Shown here: piece by piece, positions 1-8,309 of the stretch
Layout: every line of letters starts with the position of its first letter
Numbering within the stretch: position 1 is the stretch's first letter
Origin: Pedobacter psychrodurus
Lineage (GTDB): Bacteria; Bacteroidota; Bacteroidia; Sphingobacteriales; Sphingobacteriaceae
Length of the DNA: 64,000 nt
Direction: 5' to 3'
Assembly: GCF_004331735.1 (NCBI RefSeq)
Contig: NZ_SJSO01000017.1
Location: 62,001-126,000 of the forward strand
Translations under genes and position numbers: made by a program
The notes under the pieces: model-generated
The model's input: the letters and a program-made list of their open reading frames with translations, nothing else
What the model was told of the DNA's origin: nothing
The model's database searches: none

Positions 1-1
1 A

Positions 2-304
2 ATTTATTGTGATCGAAATATGGAGTATATTCATTTGAAAGATATGCGTTCATCGGGTTTTGAGCCTGTAAATGTTATCTCTCGGTATAAATACCAGGAT
101 GGTTTGGGTTATTACGAAAGCACAAAAGATGCTTCAACCAATTTCTTCATCAGTTATATGCCAAAGGGAACCTATGTATTCGAGTATCCAATACGGGTTA
201 CACATGCCGGAAATTTTTCTAATGGAATTACCAGTTTGCAAAGCATGTATGCGCCAGAGTTTACTACGCATTCTGCAGGGATAAGGGTAAATGTAAAACC
301 TTAG
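2..304 (+). CDS. Alpha-2-macroglobulin family protein, C-terminal fragment
   Basis: The frame is open from base 2, so this is the 3' end of a longer gene; the first ATG, at 20, is internal. The visible 100 residues carry the conserved end of bacterial alpha-2-macroglobulins: HLKDMRSSGFEP, then YQDGLGYYESTKDASTNFF, then YPIRVTHAGNFSNG and MYAPEF. These form the last receptor-binding-like domain. Family members are large periplasmic or surface anti-protease proteins that trap peptidases. In Bacteroidota many are long MG2/carboxypeptidase-regulatory-like fusions, and which type this is cannot be told here. The gene converges with the response regulator on the other strand. Confidence 0.85.
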   Translation: MYCDRNMEYIHLKDMRSSGFEPVNVISRYKYQDGLGYYESTKDASTNFFISYMPKGTYVFEYPIRVTHAGNFSNGITSLQSMYAPEFTTHSAGIRVNVKP

Positions 305-315
305 TTTTTAATTAT

Positions 316-398
316 AAACCTCGTAGGTTTTTAAACGGCGGAGCCTTCAACGAGGCCGATAAAACTGTTAAAAAACCCGAGTTAAACCTGCGAGGTTT
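316..398. repeat. Paired AAACCT-N3-AGGTTT palindromes
   Basis: Two near-identical 15-base palindromes (316-330 and 384-398) flank about 50 bases containing an odd GC-rich patch (ggcggagccttcaacgaggc). They lie between convergent genes, so they may serve as a bidirectional terminator. A longer relative lies at 60615-60647. Confidence 0.6.
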
Positions 399-406
399 AA
401 ATTGCA

Positions 407-1081
407 TTAATTAAGTTTAATTCCGCCATAAGTTGCGCCAATAGGAATCACTTTTTCTCCAATCCAAATTTGGCTGCGGTCAAATTTGAAGACTTTGTTT
501 TTGGCTACAATAAAAGCCCGGTGACACCGGATGAAATCTGTTTTTGGCAACAGTTCAGCCAAATCGTTAATGGTAATCCTCGAGCTTAAAAGTTTGTCTT
601 TTAGTTGTATCTGGGTATAGTTGCCTGAGGCTTCCACGAAAAGAATTTCGGCTAACTCAACCTTAATTTGTTCATAGCCATCTTTTATAAAAATGTATTC
701 CGTTTTTGTATCCTGTTTCTGGTTGCGCAAGTTAAGGAGCTCTTGGGCTTTATTGCAGGCTTTTAAGAAACGAGAAAGTGAGAAGGGTTTTAACAGATAG
801 TCTACGGCATCGAGTTCAAAACTTTGTACCGCATGCTCCGTGTAGGCTGTGGTAAAAATAACCATGGGTGGCTTGGTCAAACTTTTTAAAAAATCGATAC
901 CACTAATATCTGGCATTTTGATATCCAGAAAAATCAGGTCAACCTTGTTGTGCTGAAGGTAACTGATGGCCGAAAAAGCATCTGTAAAAATTTGCTGTAA
1001 TGCTACAAATGGAACTTTTGAGGCATGCGATTTTATAATCTCTAACGCAATTGGTTCATCATCTATAGCAATGGCAATCAT
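407..1081 (-). CDS. LytTR-family response regulator
   Basis: 224 residues. The receiver domain covers about 1-115, with the acidic pair IDDEP near residues 6-9, the phosphoacceptor Asp at about residue 53 (FLDIKMPD), the TTAYTEHAV segment and the KPF motif. The LytTR DNA-binding domain covers about 125-224 (IFIKDGYEQIKV, FVEASGNYTQI, IRCHRAFIV). Such regulators bind direct repeats and are phosphorylated by LytS-type kinases. The likely partner is the kinase gene just upstream at 1415-2953. A 333-base gap filled with repeat sequence separates the two. ATG at 1081 is the natural start, because the receiver fold begins at once. Confidence 0.93.
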   Translation of the reverse strand: MIAIAIDDEPIALEIIKSHASKVPFVALQQIFTDAFSAISYLQHNKVDLIFLDIKMPDISGIDFLKSLTKPPMVIFTTAYTEHAVQSFELDAVDYLLKPFSLSRFLKACNKAQELLNLRNQKQDTKTEYIFIKDGYEQIKVELAEILFVEASGNYTQIQLKDKLLSSRITINDLAELLPKTDFIRCHRAFIVAKNKVFKFDRSQIWIGEKVIPIGATYGGIKLN

Positions 1082-1178
1082 TTTTGGTTTATTCTTTTTA
1101 TTTATGGTCTTTTGTTATGCAATGACCTTTTTTAAAGATTCTTCATTATATTACAAATGATAAATTCTAAAAATCGGG

Positions 1179-1262
1179 CGTCATTCCCGCGCAGGCGGGA
1201 ATCTTAAAGTTAGGGCATTACGATTCCCAATCAACCCGATAGCTATCGGGTTGGGAATGATG
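1179..1262. repeat. Dispersed palindromic repeat, type 1, with nested CCGATAGCTATCGG module
   Basis: This repeat lies inside the 333-base gap (1082-1414) between response regulator and kinase. It holds ATTCCCGC/GCGGGAAT (1183-1202) and then a perfect 20-base palindrome AACCCGATAGCTATCGGGTT (1233-1252), framed by ATTCCCAA and TTGGGAAT. Read in reverse, the unit matches 60361-60455 closely. The rest of the gap shows no gene or clear promoter. Confidence 0.8.
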
Positions 1263-1414
1263 AACCGCCGATATCCTCATCACCACGCCAAAAAACTATC
1301 CTTGCATTATCCCAGCTCTAATATTTACATCAATAATATGGTTTTTTATGGAATTAATTATTCTTAAGCTCCTAAGCTTTTACAAATAGGGGCTGTCCTT
1401 ATAATCATGTAACA

Positions 1415-2953
1415 CTAATCCAACTCCAAAGTTAAATGAACAAAAAACTCATTGGCACTTTCGCGGATAATTAATTCGTGTTTTCCATAATAAAGCAATG
1501 ATAAACGTTGTTTAACATTTTCAAGTCCGATGCCACTTTTTAATTTCTCAGGGTCGTTATCTGCCTTGATGTAAATGCTATTGCTTACATCAAAATATAA
1601 AGTTTTTTCTTTGGTTTGCAAGGTAATCTTAATGTACGAAGGTTGTTGCAGGCTGATACCGTGTTTAAATGCGTTTTCGATAAATGGAATCAAGAGCATC
1701 GGCGTAATCTGCAAGTTATTTAACTGTTCTTCAATATGGGTATCGATCCTGATATCTCCAGAGCGAGAAATACGGAGCTTTTGTAAATCGATATAATTGT
1801 TCAGGTATTCTACCTCCCGGGTTAAAGAAATTTTATCCTGTGTATTTTCGTGAAGCATAAAACGCATCATATCGCCTAGTTTTTGGATACCCTCGCCGGT
1901 CCTTTCTGCATTTTCCTGTAAAGCTGTTCCAAATAGTGTATTTAAAGCATTGAACAAAAAGTGTGGGTTGATCTGTGATTTTAAGAAATTCAGGTTTGCA
2001 TCCGATTTGCCCAACTCCGTTTTAAGCATCTGGATTTCGCTCAGCTTTTCAAATTTATGCTTGTAAATATACCAGGCAGATGGAGTAGTAATGCAGACTA
2101 AGCATATGGCGTTTAAAATTAAAGTAATTGGTACCACTTCGCCATTGCGCATAAAAGGGATAAGCACCATCAACAGCAGCAGTGAGACAATAATGGTTAA
2201 ACCTACATTTCCCCAAAAATACCGGCCAAAACCTTTAAAATTCTTCCTGAGGTTTGGAATGATGTAATAAATAGAACAAAAAGCAAAGAAAATATTTACA
2301 GGTGGTACAATTAGCCAAACAATCAATATTTCGTAATCTATCCTTACAGAAAATATAGCTGCAAAAATCATCAGCGTAATCAGCCAGATTCTGGTAGCGG
2401 TAAAAAGTTCTGGAATGATATTTTTGTTATAACTTTTTAAAAATTGAATTCTATTTAACATTTCCAGGCCCCGCTCATTAAAATATGCGTAGACATTAAA
2501 GAGTAGATAGAGAAAGAAAATATATGTAAATGCCTCACCAAAAAAGATACCGTAAGCGTTGTCGATGTTATCATATTCTAACAATCGGTAAGCTTGGGAG
2601 TAGGTATTAAAAACCATCCATGCAACAACGGAAAACGATGTAACTATAATGGTAAGAATGATATTAAGTGCGATATTTTTTTTATTCGCCAGTTGCGGCA
2701 TGAAGCAAAAATTGAACAATAAAAAACTGATATACAAAATGCTGATCTTAAATAATTCGGGGATAAAGAAATTTGCCATTATACTATAGTCAATTTGGCT
2801 TTCTTCAAAATGATAAGAACTGCCCCTGCTATAAATGGTAGATGAACAGATGCTGATCAATGCCAGGATATATAGTGTTGTAGAAATCCAAAACTCAAGC
2901 TGGTTGATGTTTTTGGTTTTTATTGTTGATGAGTTGCCGGATAGAATTACCAT
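1415..2953 (-). CDS. LytS/YehU-type sensor histidine kinase
   Basis: 512 residues. The N-terminal 300 residues are strongly hydrophobic with about eight likely membrane helices and no obvious periplasmic sensor domain. The His_kinase domain follows, with INPHFLFNALN and the phosphorylated His at about residue 331. The ATPase part has the N-box IPFIENAFKHG (around 423-431) and the short G-box GIGLENVKQRL (about 475-485). This is the HisKA_5 type, which pairs with LytTR regulators. The regulator lies downstream on the same strand, so this is a two-component system whose gap was enlarged by a repeat. The signal sensed is unknown. Confidence 0.92.
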   Translation of the reverse strand: MVILSGNSSTIKTKNINQLEFWISTTLYILALISICSSTIYSRGSSYHFEESQIDYSIMANFFIPELFKISILYISFLLFNFCFMPQLANKKNIALNIILTIIVTSFSVVAWMVFNTYSQAYRLLEYDNIDNAYGIFFGEAFTYIFFLYLLFNVYAYFNERGLEMLNRIQFLKSYNKNIIPELFTATRIWLITLMIFAAIFSVRIDYEILIVWLIVPPVNIFFAFCSIYYIIPNLRKNFKGFGRYFWGNVGLTIIVSLLLLMVLIPFMRNGEVVPITLILNAICLVCITTPSAWYIYKHKFEKLSEIQMLKTELGKSDANLNFLKSQINPHFLFNALNTLFGTALQENAERTGEGIQKLGDMMRFMLHENTQDKISLTREVEYLNNYIDLQKLRISRSGDIRIDTHIEEQLNNLQITPMLLIPFIENAFKHGISLQQPSYIKITLQTKEKTLYFDVSNSIYIKADNDPEKLKSGIGLENVKQRLSLLYYGKHELIIRESANEFFVHLTLELD

Positions 2954-3125
2954 TTGTTTTAGATTATGCTACAATTTTACAAAGAGTATTTGCATGAATA
3001 TTTAAAATGTGATGGATGAGCCTAAAAATGTGACGAACGAATAGGATTTTTAGGATTGCGGGATTTTAAGATAGGTTTTCTCCTTCATTATGCAGGCTTA
3101 TTATAAGTTATAATTCCATTCGAAT

Positions 3126-3197
3126 TTGTCACGTTGAGCTTGTCGAAACGCCTTTCGAGATATATAAACAGGTCCTTCGACAGGCTCAGGATGACAG
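3126..3197. repeat. Dispersed inverted repeat, type 2 (GTCACG..TGACA)
   Basis: The left arm (tcacgttgagcttgtcgaa) and the right arm (ttcgacaggctcaggatgaca) are imperfect complements, so the unit folds into a long hairpin. It is related to units at 4546, 8816 and 60738. The gap 2954-3381 otherwise shows only a possible promoter at 3304 and the ATTC tract. Confidence 0.7.
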
Positions 3198-3303
3198 TTC
3201 TATATTTATGATGCACCTGTTGTTGAGTTTAGAAAATTGATAAAGAGTTACACGATAAAAACGACGATCTTCAAAATATTAAGTATAAAGCTAAACAGTT
3301 TAT

Positions 3304-3311
3304 TAACTTTG
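3304..3311 (+). promoter_or_regulatory. Candidate -7 element TAACTTTG for the ArsC-like gene
   Basis: This matches the Bacteroidota -7 consensus TAnnTTTG. No good TTG was found about 19-20 bases upstream, so the call is tentative. If used, the 5' leader would consist almost wholly of the ATTC repeat tract. Confidence 0.4.
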
Positions 3312-3318
3312 CTTTTAC

Positions 3319-3380
3319 ATTCATTCATTCATTCATTCATTCATTCAATCAATCACTCACTCATTCATTCAATAATTCAA
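3319..3380 (+). repeat. (ATTC)n tetranucleotide tract directly before a start codon
   Basis: Seven perfect ATTC units (3319-3346) are followed in the same four-base register by AATC, AATC, ACTC, ACTC, ATTC, ATTC, AATA, ATTC, and reach the ATG at 3382. The tract can be translated as a His-Ser-Phe-Ile repeat, but this looks accidental. Confidence 0.9.
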
Positions 3381-3381
3381 T

Positions 3382-3729
3382 ATGACCGTTTACGGAATAC
3401 CAAATTGCAATACAGTTAAAAAATCGCTCGATTGGTTAAAAGCACATCAGGTTGATTTTGAATTTCATGATTTTAAGAAAAAAGGCATTACAACAGAAAA
3501 GTTAAATGAATGGTGTAATAGCTTCGGTTGGGAAACTGTATTAAACCGTAAAGGTTTAACCTGGAAAAAACTAACTAAAGAAGAACAGGCTAAAATTGAC
3601 AACCAAGATTTGGCAATCGCTTATTTAAAAGAAAATACCAGCGCAATAAAACGCCCGATTATTGAGCAAAATAGCAAAGCCATATTAATTGGATTTGATG
3701 ATGACAATTATTTAAAAACACTAGCCTAA
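3382..3729 (+). CDS. ArsC/Spx-family (YffB-like) thioredoxin-fold protein
   Basis: 115 residues, the usual length for the YffB/ArsC-like group. The start MTVYGIPNCNTVKKSLDWL carries the thioredoxin-fold Cys at residue 9 as CNTV, with no second Cys, as in YffB rather than a classical arsenate reductase. Other family marks are HDFKKKGI, NRKGLTWKKL, the IKRPIIE segment with the substrate-side Arg, and a closing IGFDDDNY. The biochemical role is not established for this branch; a glutathione-dependent or regulatory role is possible. The ATG is preceded directly by the ATTC tract, without a Shine-Dalgarno site. Confidence 0.85.
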   Translation: MTVYGIPNCNTVKKSLDWLKAHQVDFEFHDFKKKGITTEKLNEWCNSFGWETVLNRKGLTWKKLTKEEQAKIDNQDLAIAYLKENTSAIKRPIIEQNSKAILIGFDDDNYLKTLA

Positions 3730-3786
3730 TTCAATTGTTCTAATGTTAAAGTTTGTTAAATGCAGCTTTAAAATGTCGAACTAAGT

Positions 3787-3794
3787 TACTTTTG
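3787..3794 (+). promoter_or_regulatory. Candidate -7 element TACTTTTG, three bases before ATG
   Basis: This matches TAnnTTTG and ends three bases before the ATG at 3798, so a transcript would be leaderless or nearly so. No well-spaced -33 TTG is visible (TTTG at 3752 is too far). Confidence 0.4.
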
Positions 3795-3797
3795 AGT

Positions 3798-4538
3798 ATG
3801 TACAAACTGATCATTTTTCTATTACTTGCCTTACCAATTAGCGTTTTTGCACAGACGGTAACTACAGGTACGGTTTTCGATTACTCGAAAAAAACGCTTT
3901 CTCTGCCTGGTGTTAGTATCAGAAACCTGAACAGTAAAAAATCAACCAGTACAAATAAAGAAGGTAAGTATGCTATTGGCGCTAATATTGGCGATCTTTT
4001 GGAGTTTTCTGCTGTCGGCTATCATACCGATACGTTGTACTTAACCAACCTGTTAAATAGAACGATATACCTTCCGGTTAAATCGAACAGTTTAAAAGAT
4101 GTAGATGTTACCGCAGTGCGGATGAATAGTCAGGTTACAGATGCGAAAGATCCATTAGCCGAAAAATATACACTATTGAGTACCGGCGGAAACCTAAACC
4201 GTAAACGTATGACTGATAAGGTTGGTGGTTTAAATCTAAATCTGGGTTATGGTAAATATAAAAGACAGCAGCGTAAAGAGGCCGATTTGGAGGAAAAGGA
4301 AATGTATCTCGAAGAAATTGATGAGAACTTTACCGCAAAGGCCATCACAGATATGACCAAGCTAGAAGGCGAAGAACTTAAAAACTTCATGATTATTTAT
4401 CGTCCTTCGGTAGAAACAGTAAAGGCAGAAAGGCCATACCGTTATGCTTATTATATTTCCCTTGCCTTTGTAGCATGGAAAAAATTAACCCCGCAAGAAA
4501 GAAAACTACAGGATCTACCCAAATTAAAAACGAATTAA
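3798..4538 (+). CDS. Secreted carboxypeptidase-regulatory-like domain protein
   Basis: 246 residues from ATG 3798, chosen over the in-frame TTG at 3753 because it begins a clean signal peptide (MYKLIIFLLLALPISVFAQ). Next comes a CarboxypepD_reg-like beta-sandwich (TGTVFDYSKKTLSLPGVSI ... STNKEGKYAI ... VGYHTD), the fold at the N-terminus of SusC-type receptors but free-standing here. The C-terminal half is charged and without recognised domain. It is probably periplasmic or attached to the outer membrane. Function unknown; similar proteins are common in Bacteroidota. A type 2 repeat and a terminator follow. Confidence 0.75.
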   Translation: MYKLIIFLLLALPISVFAQTVTTGTVFDYSKKTLSLPGVSIRNLNSKKSTSTNKEGKYAIGANIGDLLEFSAVGYHTDTLYLTNLLNRTIYLPVKSNSLKDVDVTAVRMNSQVTDAKDPLAEKYTLLSTGGNLNRKRMTDKVGGLNLNLGYGKYKRQQRKEADLEEKEMYLEEIDENFTAKAITDMTKLEGEELKNFMIIYRPSVETVKAERPYRYAYYISLAFVAWKKLTPQERKLQDLPKLKTN

Positions 4539-4545
4539 CAAAGAC

Positions 4546-4615
4546 TCGTCACCCTGAATTCATTTCAGGGTCTATTATTCAGGAAAGATGCTGAAATAAA
4601 TTCAGCATGACGGTT
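4546..4615. repeat. Dispersed inverted repeat, type 2 (CGTCACCCTGAATT..CAGCATGACG)
   Basis: Two hairpin halves are present: CACCCTGAATTCATTTCAGGGT and ATGCTGAAATAAATTCAGCAT-like arms. Read in reverse, it aligns almost base for base with 60738-60826, except that the copy there carries an extra CCGATAGCTATCGGG block. Confidence 0.8.
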
Positions 4616-4720
4616 AGTGTTAGGAAAGGAAATTAAAATTGATAGATATGAATAAATATTGATCGAATTAAAGTTTAAAAAGCCTTTTTGACTACATTAT
4701 AGCCATTATTGGTAACATTA

Positions 4721-4754
4721 TAACCACATATAAATCTATATGTGGTTATTTTTT
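4721..4754 (+). terminator. Intrinsic terminator (or leader hairpin) before the M1 peptidase
   Basis: The stem AACCACATATA / TATATGTGGTT (11 base pairs, 4-base loop) is followed by a run of T. It lies only about 35 bases before the peptidase ATG, so it either ends transcription from upstream or acts in the peptidase leader. Confidence 0.7.
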
Positions 4755-4788
4755 ATATTTACCGCCTGATTACAACCTTATTATTATC

Positions 4789-6774
4789 ATGAAATTGAAT
4801 AAACTAATAACTTTTTGTTTGGTTTGTTGCGTTTTTGCCTTTTCCGCATCAGCCCAACAACCTACAACACCGAAGCCAGCTAGCAATTATAACCCTGCTG
4901 AAGCCTTTGGACCACTATTTTATACACAAAACGGGAATGAATTCCGTTCTGCAATTGGTGCACCTGGACCAAAATATTGGCAAAACCGCGTTGATTATAA
5001 CATTACAGCGAGTCTCGACGAAACAAAAAACACGGTTACTGGTACCGTTACCATTACTTACAAAAATAATAGTCCCGATAAATTGCCCTATTTATGGCTG
5101 CAATTAGATCAGAATACCTTCAAGGAAACTTCACGTGGGTATGCCATTACGCCGACCCGCAGCCGTTACGGTGCCCAGGGCGAAAAATTTGATGGTGGTT
5201 ATAAAATCCAGAACATCAGTGTTTCGCAAAAAGCTGCAGCAGTAAAATTCACTTCTTTAGTAGAAGATACGCGTATGCAGATCCGTTTAGAACAACCAAT
5301 GGCAGCTAATGGCGATATCGTAACTGTTAAAATGGATTATTCTTTTGTTGTACCAAAAGAAGGATCGGACAGAACAGGACATTTAACTACAAAAAATGGT
5401 GAAATTTTTGCCATTGCACAGTGGTTTCCACGGATGTGTGTTTATGACGATGTGCTGGGATGGAATACTTTGCCGTATTGGGGCGGCGGTGAGTTTTATT
5501 GCGAGTATGGCGATATTAATTTTGCCATTACTGCACCGGCAAGCCATATTGTAATGGGATCAGGCGAATTATTAAACCCTGCAGAAGTTTTTACACCAGA
5601 GCAGTTAAAGAGATGGAATGTAGCTAAAACCAGCGATGCTACGGTTCATATCCGTACCGAAGCAGAGGTTACCAACCCTCAATCCCGTCCGGCTAAAGAT
5701 AAGCTAACATGGAAATTTAAAATTACCAATGCACGTGATGCGGCCTGGGCTTCATCAAAAGCATTCGTTTTAGATGCCGCAAGATATAAACTGCCAAGTG
5801 GCAAAACAGGTTTAGCCGTTTCTGCACAGCCGGTAGAAAGCAACGGTATTGATTCTTATGGCCGAGGGGTAGAATATGTAAAATCTACCATTGAGCATTA
5901 TTCTACAAAATGGTTCGAATATCCATATCCAATGGCTGTTAATGTAGCCACAAATATTGGTGGTATGGAATATCCTGGTATTGTATTTTGTGGCTGGAAA
6001 GCTAAAAAAGCAAGCGCATGGGGCGTAATTGACCACGAATTTGGTCATACCTGGTTCCCAATGATTGTAGGTTCTAACGAACGTAAATATGGTTGGATGG
6101 ATGAAGGCTTTAATACATTTATCAACGGTATTTCTAAAAGTAGTTTTAACAAAGGCGAGTATGCTGCTCCACCAACCGATTTGAACAGAATTGGTAAAGC
6201 CGTTATCGGTAACCCCATTTACGAAAACATTATGCAGATGCCTGATGGAATGGCAGAAAGAAATATCGGTGTTAACCTGTATAGCAAACCAGGATGGGGA
6301 CTTGATATTTTAAGAAATCAGATTTTAGGCGAAGACCGTTTTGATTATGCTTTCCGTTTATACATTAAAAACTGGGCGTTTAAACACCCAACACCATCTG
6401 ACTTCTTCCGTTCGATGGAGAATGGTGCGGGTGAAGATTTAGCTTGGTTCTGGAGAAGCTGGTGGTTAAACAACTGGAAAATGGATCAGGGTATTGCTGG
6501 TGTTGAAGCCGTTAAGCAAGATGATAAATTGGTAGGTTACACCATTAATGTTGTAAATCTGGAGAAAATGCCAATGCCAATTATCCTGCAGATTAAAACC
6601 AAAAGCGGTAAAACGGATATCGTAAAAGTTCCGGTTGATGTTTGGATGAAAAATACCAGCTGGTTAGTGCGTTATCCAACAACTGAAGAAATTGAATCGG
6701 TTACTTTAGACCCGAATAAGGTATTACCAGATTCGAATACGGATAATAATACCTGGACAGCCACAGGTAACTAG
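4789..6774 (+). CDS. M1-family zinc aminopeptidase, secreted
   Basis: 661 residues. The signal peptide is MKLNKLITFCLVCCVFAFSASAQ. The N-terminal beta domain (about 60-290) precedes the catalytic domain. The exopeptidase-type motif GGMEYPG replaces the usual GAMEN. Zinc ligands form H416-E-F-G-H420 followed 19 residues later by E439 in WMDEGFNTF, the HExxH-x18-E pattern of family M1. The protein lacks the long C-terminal helical domain of PepN, so it is a shorter form frequent in Bacteroidota. It likely works in the periplasm, trimming peptides for uptake. It stands alone, with a terminator before and after. It is not certain that it cleaves only N-terminal residues. Confidence 0.93.
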   Translation: MKLNKLITFCLVCCVFAFSASAQQPTTPKPASNYNPAEAFGPLFYTQNGNEFRSAIGAPGPKYWQNRVDYNITASLDETKNTVTGTVTITYKNNSPDKLPYLWLQLDQNTFKETSRGYAITPTRSRYGAQGEKFDGGYKIQNISVSQKAAAVKFTSLVEDTRMQIRLEQPMAANGDIVTVKMDYSFVVPKEGSDRTGHLTTKNGEIFAIAQWFPRMCVYDDVLGWNTLPYWGGGEFYCEYGDINFAITAPASHIVMGSGELLNPAEVFTPEQLKRWNVAKTSDATVHIRTEAEVTNPQSRPAKDKLTWKFKITNARDAAWASSKAFVLDAARYKLPSGKTGLAVSAQPVESNGIDSYGRGVEYVKSTIEHYSTKWFEYPYPMAVNVATNIGGMEYPGIVFCGWKAKKASAWGVIDHEFGHTWFPMIVGSNERKYGWMDEGFNTFINGISKSSFNKGEYAAPPTDLNRIGKAVIGNPIYENIMQMPDGMAERNIGVNLYSKPGWGLDILRNQILGEDRFDYAFRLYIKNWAFKHPTPSDFFRSMENGAGEDLAWFWRSWWLNNWKMDQGIAGVEAVKQDDKLVGYTINVVNLEKMPMPIILQIKTKSGKTDIVKVPVDVWMKNTSWLVRYPTTEEIESVTLDPNKVLPDSNTDNNTWTATGN

Positions 6775-6792
6775 TTTTATCGACATAATGAA

Positions 6793-6826
6793 GCCTTCTG
6801 ATTTTAATAGATCAGGAGGCTTTTTT
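6793..6826 (+). terminator. Intrinsic terminator of the M1 peptidase gene
   Basis: The stem gccttctgat / atcaggaggc (10 pairs, one G-U) with an 8-base loop is followed by six T, starting 19 bases after the stop codon. Confidence 0.85.
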
Positions 6827-6891
6827 ATTGCAAAGTACCGACGGTTTACTATTTCTTATCGAATAATTTAGCGCCTGTTAATTTATAGCAA

Positions 6892-7299
6892 ATGGAAAAA
6901 CCTAATCTAGAAATCAGTAATCCCGAAGGGATATACGATCCCCGTTCACATGGTTATTCTCACTTAGTTTCAGTTCAGGCCGAAAGCCTGCTTGTATTTG
7001 TTGCCGGCCAGGGTGGCAGTAGGATGGATGGTTTACTCAGTACCGATTTTCGAACACAGCTAAGTATTGTATTCGAAAATATAGCTTTGGCTTTAAAAAG
7101 CAAAGGTTTAACCATGGCCAATATTGCAAAGCTCACTACATTGGTAGTAGATTATGATGAGGAGAAACATCATATCTTAATCGAAGAATCTACTAAAATA
7201 TGGCCAGATCTAAAATTTCCAGTGAATACACTCATCCCTGTACAGCGATTGGCTTTAAATGGAATGCTAATTGAAATTGATGCCACCGCCATCGGATAA
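6892..7299 (+). CDS. RidA-family (YjgF) protein
   Basis: 135 residues. The single-domain chorismate-mutase-like fold shows FVAGQGGSRMDG, the helix QLSIVFENIALALKSKGLTMANIAKLT and a closing LNGMLIEIDATAI. Canonical RidA hydrolyses reactive enamine/imine intermediates with a conserved Arg about 14 residues before the IEIE-like strand. By hand alignment that position is Thr or Asn here, so this may belong to a Rid subfamily without deaminase activity. The methyltransferase gene follows 14 bases later and is probably co-transcribed. Confidence 0.85.
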   Translation: MEKPNLEISNPEGIYDPRSHGYSHLVSVQAESLLVFVAGQGGSRMDGLLSTDFRTQLSIVFENIALALKSKGLTMANIAKLTTLVVDYDEEKHHILIEESTKIWPDLKFPVNTLIPVQRLALNGMLIEIDATAIG

Positions 7300-7313
7300 T
7301 TTAAGCAATTAAT

Positions 7314-7925
7314 ATGGAAAAAGGAGAACGCAAAAACGTATATCAAGTTTACAATAAGATGGGTAAATGGTTTGCCGAAAACCGTTATGCTGGTTTAGAG
7401 GAGAGAACCTATATGGACGATTTACTCAAAAAGTTGCCTCCAAATGCAAGTATTTTAGATTTAGGCTGCGGTAGTGGAAAGCCTATAATGGAATATCTGA
7501 TCAGTCAAAATGTAAAAGTTTTAGGAATCGATGCCAGTGAGCAGATGCTCGAAATAGCTAAGCTAAATTTTCCTGGTACACGGTTTATGCTGAAAGATAT
7601 GCGTAAGCTAGACTTAGATGAAAAATTCGATGCGATAATTGCCTGGCACAGTTTTTTTCATCTCCCCGCGGCCGACCAGCCCGGTATGTTCAGTATTTTT
7701 AGGCGTCACCTTAAACCAAATGGCATTTTGTTGTTTACCTCGGGAAAGGATAGAGGAGAGGTTTGGGGAATGAACGGTGGGGAAAACTTATTTCATGCTT
7801 CTTTAGATGCAGATGAATATCAATCATTGCTTGAATCTAATCATTTTGAAGTGCTTGCCCATAAAATAAACGACCCCGATTGTGGTGGCGCAAATGTTTG
7901 GATGTCGCAATATAAACCCCGATAA
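7314..7925 (+). CDS. Class I SAM-dependent methyltransferase
   Basis: 203 residues. Motif I is ILDLGCGSGKPIMEYL (about 46-61), followed by the acidic VLGIDASEQMLEIAK, then LKDMRKLDL and a post-motif FDAIIAWHSFFHLP. This is the Methyltransf_11/25 Rossmann fold. The substrate cannot be read from sequence. It is probably co-transcribed with the RidA-like gene. Confidence 0.9.
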   Translation: MEKGERKNVYQVYNKMGKWFAENRYAGLEERTYMDDLLKKLPPNASILDLGCGSGKPIMEYLISQNVKVLGIDASEQMLEIAKLNFPGTRFMLKDMRKLDLDEKFDAIIAWHSFFHLPAADQPGMFSIFRRHLKPNGILLFTSGKDRGEVWGMNGGENLFHASLDADEYQSLLESNHFEVLAHKINDPDCGGANVWMSQYKPR

Positions 7926-7933
7926 TTTTGCCT

Positions 7934-7941
7934 TAACTTTG
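7934..7941 (+). promoter_or_regulatory. Candidate -7 element TAACTTTG, four bases before ATG
   Basis: This matches TAnnTTTG and ends four bases before the ATG at 7946. It could give a leaderless transcript. No well-spaced -33 element is visible. Confidence 0.4.
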
Positions 7942-7945
7942 CCAC

Positions 7946-8167
7946 ATGGCCGAACAGCAAAAAAACAACCCCTTACACGGTATTACCTTAGAGAAAATTG
8001 TAACCGATCTTCAGGTGCACTACGGTTGGGAAAAACTGGGATCACTAATTAGGATCGATTGCTTTAATAATAACCAAACGATAAAATCGAGTTTGAAATT
8101 TTTAAGGAGAATGCCCTGGGCACGGAAAAAGGTAGAAGAATTATATCTTGAAACGTTTTATAAATGA
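7946..8167 (+). CDS. VF530-family (DUF2132) small DNA-binding-like protein
   Basis: 73 residues with the family pattern NPLHGITLEKIVTDL, YGWEKLGSLI, IDCFNNNQTIKSSLKFLRR and TPWAR-like MPWARKKVE. The family has a small helical fold resembling a DNA-binding domain; its role is unknown. ATG 7946 lies just after a -7-like element. The stop codon runs straight into a GAATGAG/CTCATTC hairpin. Confidence 0.85.
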   Translation: MAEQQKNNPLHGITLEKIVTDLQVHYGWEKLGSLIRIDCFNNNQTIKSSLKFLRRMPWARKKVEELYLETFYK

Positions 8168-8170
8168 TTG

Positions 8171-8247
8171 ATTGAATGAGTGAGTTTTGAAGGATTGAGT
8201 GTAGAATGGTTTAATTATTCTCTCATTCAGTCATTCCCTCATTCAAT
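8171..8247. repeat. GAATGAG / CTCATTC hairpin after a stop codon
   Basis: The left arm (8171-8207, starting ATTGAATGAG) and the right arm (8217-8247, ending CTCATTCAAT) are imperfect complements built of degenerate four-base units related to the ATTC tract at 3319. It begins within 4 bases of the stop codon and may act as a 3' hairpin. Confidence 0.75.
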
Positions 8248-8309
8248 AATTATCTCTCCTTGCAACCTTTCCCTGATAACGGTCGTCATCTTGATCTAAA
8301 CCTTATCAA

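Noticed and set aside
3237..3419. 60-codon frame with His-Ser-Phe-Ile repeats
   Set aside because: It is a translation of the ATTC tetranucleotide tract and overlaps the real gene at 3382.
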